NCBI GenBank assembly: GCA_965214115.1
Contig: CBDCAU010000009.1
Location: 310,001-374,000, forward strand
DNA: 64,000 nt
From: Owenweeksia sp965214115
Lineage (GTDB): Bacteria > Bacteroidota > Bacteroidia > Flavobacteriales > Schleiferiaceae
Direction: 5' to 3'
Shown: positions 61,507 to 64,000 of the stretch, in pieces
Layout: each line of letters starts with the position of its first letter
Numbering within the stretch: position 1 is the stretch's first letter
Notes under the pieces: generated by a model
What the model saw: the letters and a program-made list of their open reading frames with translations, nothing else
What the model was told of the DNA's origin: nothing
Databases searched by the model: none
Made by a program: the position numbers and the translations under genes

Positions 61507-62630
61507 TCCACTCCGCAAATTTGATCCACGTCCACATAAAAACGACCTGAAGGCACGGCGCGCGCCGTCAATATTTTACGCGCCAAATGCGCCACCGCGG
61601 CACCGCCCAGCATCACCGCCGAGGCCAGTTGCGGCCAAGTGGTCAGCGTCTTGCCCAGTTCTGAAAACGATTGTTTCATCCGCGCCGAGGTATTCGGAAA
61701 ATCCACGATTTCCATCATCAACTGCCGTTGCTGGTCGGGCGTCATTTGGGCCAGTTCGTCCAGCGATTCCACCGCGCACCGGCCGTGGAAAAGCGGGCGG
61801 CCCGGCTCTTGGTCAAAGCGTTCGATGTCTATCATCCCCCGGTCGCTGGTGTCCATCAGCACGGGGATTTCTCGCGCCCGTGCCTCGGTCCGCGCCAGTA
61901 TTTTGATGGGGAGCGAATCGCATTCTTCTATCAAAAGGTCGATGGGGTTTTCGCCGCCCAAAAACGCGCCGATGTTTTCCGGCGTAATTCCTCCCTCAAA
62001 GATTTCCACTTTCAGATAAGGGTCGATCTCCGCGATTTCGCGCGCCACCACGGTGGTCTTGGGCAGCCCGATGTTGTGCGCCCCGCTGCGGATGCGGTTG
62101 AGGTTGGAGAGTTCGAGGATGTCAAAGTCCGCGATTTTCAAAAGGCCGAAACCGCGCTCGATGGCCATTGCCAGCGCTACGCTTTGCCCTACCGAAAGGC
62201 CGATCAGCCCAATAGATTTCCGCGCAAGCGCCCGCTGTTCTTCGGGGGTTATTTTATATTGATTGCGCGAGGTGCGCAGCTCGGCGTATTCTTTTTCATC
62301 CAATAGGTGGAGCAGCCGGTTGCTCCACGGGTAATAGGCGTAGGCGCCATACGATGGAGCATCGTTTTGCGCGGCCCATTCGCCATATTTTTTTTCTAAA
62401 TCTTGGTGGGAGAGTTTTTCTTGGGGATGGCGGATCTTGAAAAGCTCCATCATCTGGCTTTGCAGGGAATCGTGGAAAATGGGCGAATGTTCGGCTACGA
62501 TTTCCGCCAACCGCTGGCGGTCTTTTTCGCGCGCAAGCTGCATCATCACGGGCTTTGCGGCTCGCGGAAAACGGGGGTGAGGTAGTTTTGAGAGTGCCTG
62601 AGAAAGTCCAGCTTGAGTAGCTTCTGCCAT
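61503..62630 (-). CDS. ThiF/E1-like protein, Rv1355c family N-terminal half
   Basis: 375 residues from the ATG at 62630; the frame opens further upstream, but that would enter the divergent promoter region. ThiF-type Rossmann fold: IGLIGLSVGQSVALAMAIER, IADFDILELSNLNRIRSGAH, LIEECDSLPIK. The lead-in YGAYAYYPWSNRLLHLL and RTSRNQYKITPEEQ match the Rv1355c-like family. The nitroreductase half usual in that family is missing. ThiF proteins activate a carboxyl group with ATP. First gene of the five-gene minus-strand operon. Confidence 0.8.
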   Translation of the reverse strand: MAEATQAGLSQALSKLPHPRFPRAAKPVMMQLAREKDRQRLAEIVAEHSPIFHDSLQSQMMELFKIRHPQEKLSHQDLEKKYGEWAAQNDAPSYGAYAYYPWSNRLLHLLDEKEYAELRTSRNQYKITPEEQRALARKSIGLIGLSVGQSVALAMAIERGFGLLKIADFDILELSNLNRIRSGAHNIGLPKTTVVAREIAEIDPYLKVEIFEGGITPENIGAFLGGENPIDLLIEECDSLPIKILARTEARAREIPVLMDTSDRGMIDIERFDQEPGRPLFHGRCAVESLDELAQMTPDQQRQLMMEIVDFPNTSARMKQSFSELGKTLTTWPQLASAVMLGGAAVAHLARKILTARAVPSGRFYVDVDQICGVE

Positions 62631-62726
62631 CCAAATGATGATTTCAGCGGCCGAAAGTAAACAATGTTTCAAAATATGGTGTAATTTGCCCAACTCAAAT
62701 TTTTGCACACTACTCCCGATCCAAAG

Positions 62727-63188
62727 ATGAGCGATAAAATCTCGGTGCTATACGTAGATGACGAGGCACACAACCTTCACTCCTTCAAGGCTACGTTCCG
62801 CCGTACCTTCAACGTGTTCGTGGCCGAATCCGGCGCGGAAGGGCTGGAGATTTTCAAGAACAATCCCATCGACATCATCCTCACCGACCAGCGGATGCCC
62901 AATATGACGGGCATCGAACTGCTGATGAAAATCCGCGAACTGAACCGCGAGCCGATGCGTATCTTGATTACGGGCTATTCGGACATCAACGCCGTGATCG
63001 ACGCCATCAACAAAGGTCAAGTCTATCGCTACCTCACCAAGCCCTGGAAAGAAGAAGAACTGAGAATGACCATCGAAAATGCGTATGAACTCTTTGACCT
63101 GCGCCGCCAAAACAAGGAACTGATCGGCAAACTGGAACGCGCCAACGACCAACTCGAATTTTTGCTAAGACAAAAACTGTTATCGTGA
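62727..63188 (+). CDS. Single REC-domain response regulator with coiled-coil tail
   Basis: 153 residues from the ATG at 62727. REC with Asp54 in IILTDQRMP, acidic pair in LYVDDEAHNL, and Lys in YLTKPWKEEEL. A short coiled coil (ELIGKLERANDQLEFLLRQ) ends the protein in place of an output domain. The REC is closely related to that of the REC-kinase at 57514. Divergent from the ThiF operon; overlaps the protease by 4 bases. Confidence 0.88.
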   Translation: MSDKISVLYVDDEAHNLHSFKATFRRTFNVFVAESGAEGLEIFKNNPIDIILTDQRMPNMTGIELLMKIRELNREPMRILITGYSDINAVIDAINKGQVYRYLTKPWKEEELRMTIENAYELFDLRRQNKELIGKLERANDQLEFLLRQKLLS

Positions 63189-64000
63189 AATACACCTTTT
63201 TTATCCTCTGCGCCGCCTTGCTTTGCGGCCCGCTCTTTTCGCAGCATCCCGCCGCCGTGGCAGTGCCCGCGCAGCTTTCAGCCCAATTGGATGCTGAAGA
63301 ACTGGCCGCCACCTTGGAGGCCAAAACTTTGGAAAGTTACGTCCCAGTGCACGCCATACATTACGATGTGCATTATGATGAAAGTGATGCTTTATATAAG
63401 GACGGCTCTTTTTTTTGGAAAATAAGCTGCCCGAATATGGCGGCGCGCGTTTTTTGGCATTTGGAAGATTTGCCGCGGGGCGACACGCTTTTCTTTTGGG
63501 GGAAATCCGGCGAGCGCGAGATTTTTACCGCCGACAATTTTTATCAGAAAAAGAACGCTAGCGAGCCGATCGCCGAAGAGGTTTTGGTGGAATACCGCTC
63601 GCATTCGGGGCTGACGCCTGATTTTGAAATCCAGAATTACAGTTTGGAAATCGCCAAGAAAACCGGAGACGGATTTGGCTGCGCCGGCCCTTGTGAAGTG
63701 AACGTAAACTGTGACGAGGGCAATCAAGTGCGCGACCAAGTGGGCAGCGTGGTGCGCATCCTCACGGTAAACGGTGGATTTCAGGCGTGGTGCACCGGCA
63801 CTTTGGTGGCCAACACTTTGTACGACGACACCCCCTATATAATCACCGCCGAGCACTGCGCCCTGATGAACGGTACGAACGTGCAGAACGACTATTCCAG
63901 TTGGATTTTTTATTTCAATTATGAAAGCCCCGACTGCAACAACCCGCAGAGCGAGGGCGACTTGGCGCGCGACAAAACGGCCGGCGCCAACTTGGTGGCC
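63185..64000 (+). CDS. Secreted trypsin-like serine protease, 3' end off the window
   Basis: 272 residues are visible from a GTG at 63185 that overlaps the regulator stop; the frame runs off the right edge. Signal peptide (YTFFILCAALLCGPLFSQ), a ~165-residue propeptide, then a lysyl-endopeptidase-like domain: GSVVRILTVNGG, WCTGTLVANTL, catalytic His in YIITAEHCA, FYFNYESPDC. The Asp and Ser of the triad are beyond the edge. By family habit a T9SS sorting domain may follow. Confidence 0.8.
   Translation, partial: MKYTFFILCAALLCGPLFSQHPAAVAVPAQLSAQLDAEELAATLEAKTLESYVPVHAIHYDVHYDESDALYKDGSFFWKISCPNMAARVFWHLEDLPRGDTLFFWGKSGEREIFTADNFYQKKNASEPIAEEVLVEYRSHSGLTPDFEIQNYSLEIAKKTGDGFGCAGPCEVNVNCDEGNQVRDQVGSVVRILTVNGGFQAWCTGTLVANTLYDDTPYIITAEHCALMNGTNVQNDYSSWIFYFNYESPDCNNPQSEGDLARDKTAGANLVA

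Overview
The window looks like chromosomal DNA of a free-living, moderate-GC member of the Bacteroidota, probably near Saprospiria/Chitinophagia. This is an inference from gene content, not a taxonomic assignment. The evidence is: many secreted proteins ending in type A type-IX-secretion (T9SS) sorting domains, a TonB-dependent receptor with an N-terminal carboxypeptidase-like domain, a 7TM-DISM hybrid kinase ending in an AraC-type HTH, BlaI/M56 and M23 proteins, and promoters of the Bacteroidota form TTTG-N19-TAnnTTTG (clearest at 39464-39494 and 45900-45930).

Layout. 1-13215 (minus strand) holds three tandem giant secreted modular proteins (GEVN, discoidin-like, Fn3, MAM-like and PKD modules), the last running off the left edge. 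13623-18000 holds a BamA/D15-like outer-membrane protein, a tRNA-Arg(TCT) flanked by palindrome-bearing tRNA-derived repeats, a BlaI-M56 sensor pair with a visible operator, and a DUF4197 lipoprotein. 18169-27900 holds a T9SS protein, a decayed PIN toxin-antitoxin pair, a DUF1016 nuclease-like protein, a TonB receptor, a carboxypeptidase-like protein, an M23 peptidase and a small gene broken by an amber codon. 28094-35359 holds an MsbA-like ABC exporter, two toxin-antitoxin modules (antitoxin/PemK and MntA/HepT), divIC, dapD, an MBL-fold hydrolase and a conserved protein of unknown function. 35377-42413 holds two adjacent class-V aminotransferases, glmM, a TPR protein, a DUF368 protein and a SnoaL-like protein. 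42482-46932 is a carotenoid operon (ECF sigma factor, crtI, crtB, idi) behind a CarH-type MerR-B12 photoreceptor gene. 47128-50480 holds two paralogous T9SS proteins sharing an upstream motif. 50690-52290 is an IS200-like (RAYT) transposase inside an array of short hairpins. 52334-57118 holds a hybrid AraC kinase and prfC. 57107-64000 is a signalling locus: ThiF/E1-like protein, acyltransferase-like protein, 7TM-DISM kinase, REC-kinase and REC protein in one overlapping operon, with a divergent REC protein coupled to a trypsin-like protease.

How it works together. The clearest functional units are the light-responsive carotenoid operon and the 57107-63188 signalling operon. The second is the best candidate for an undescribed system, because it pairs an adenylating-enzyme homologue and a LuxI/FeeM-like acyltransferase with two histidine kinases. 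A second theme is a population of small modular palindromes that sit inside tRNA-derived repeats, inside one another, around the IS200-like gene and in the leader of a receptor gene.
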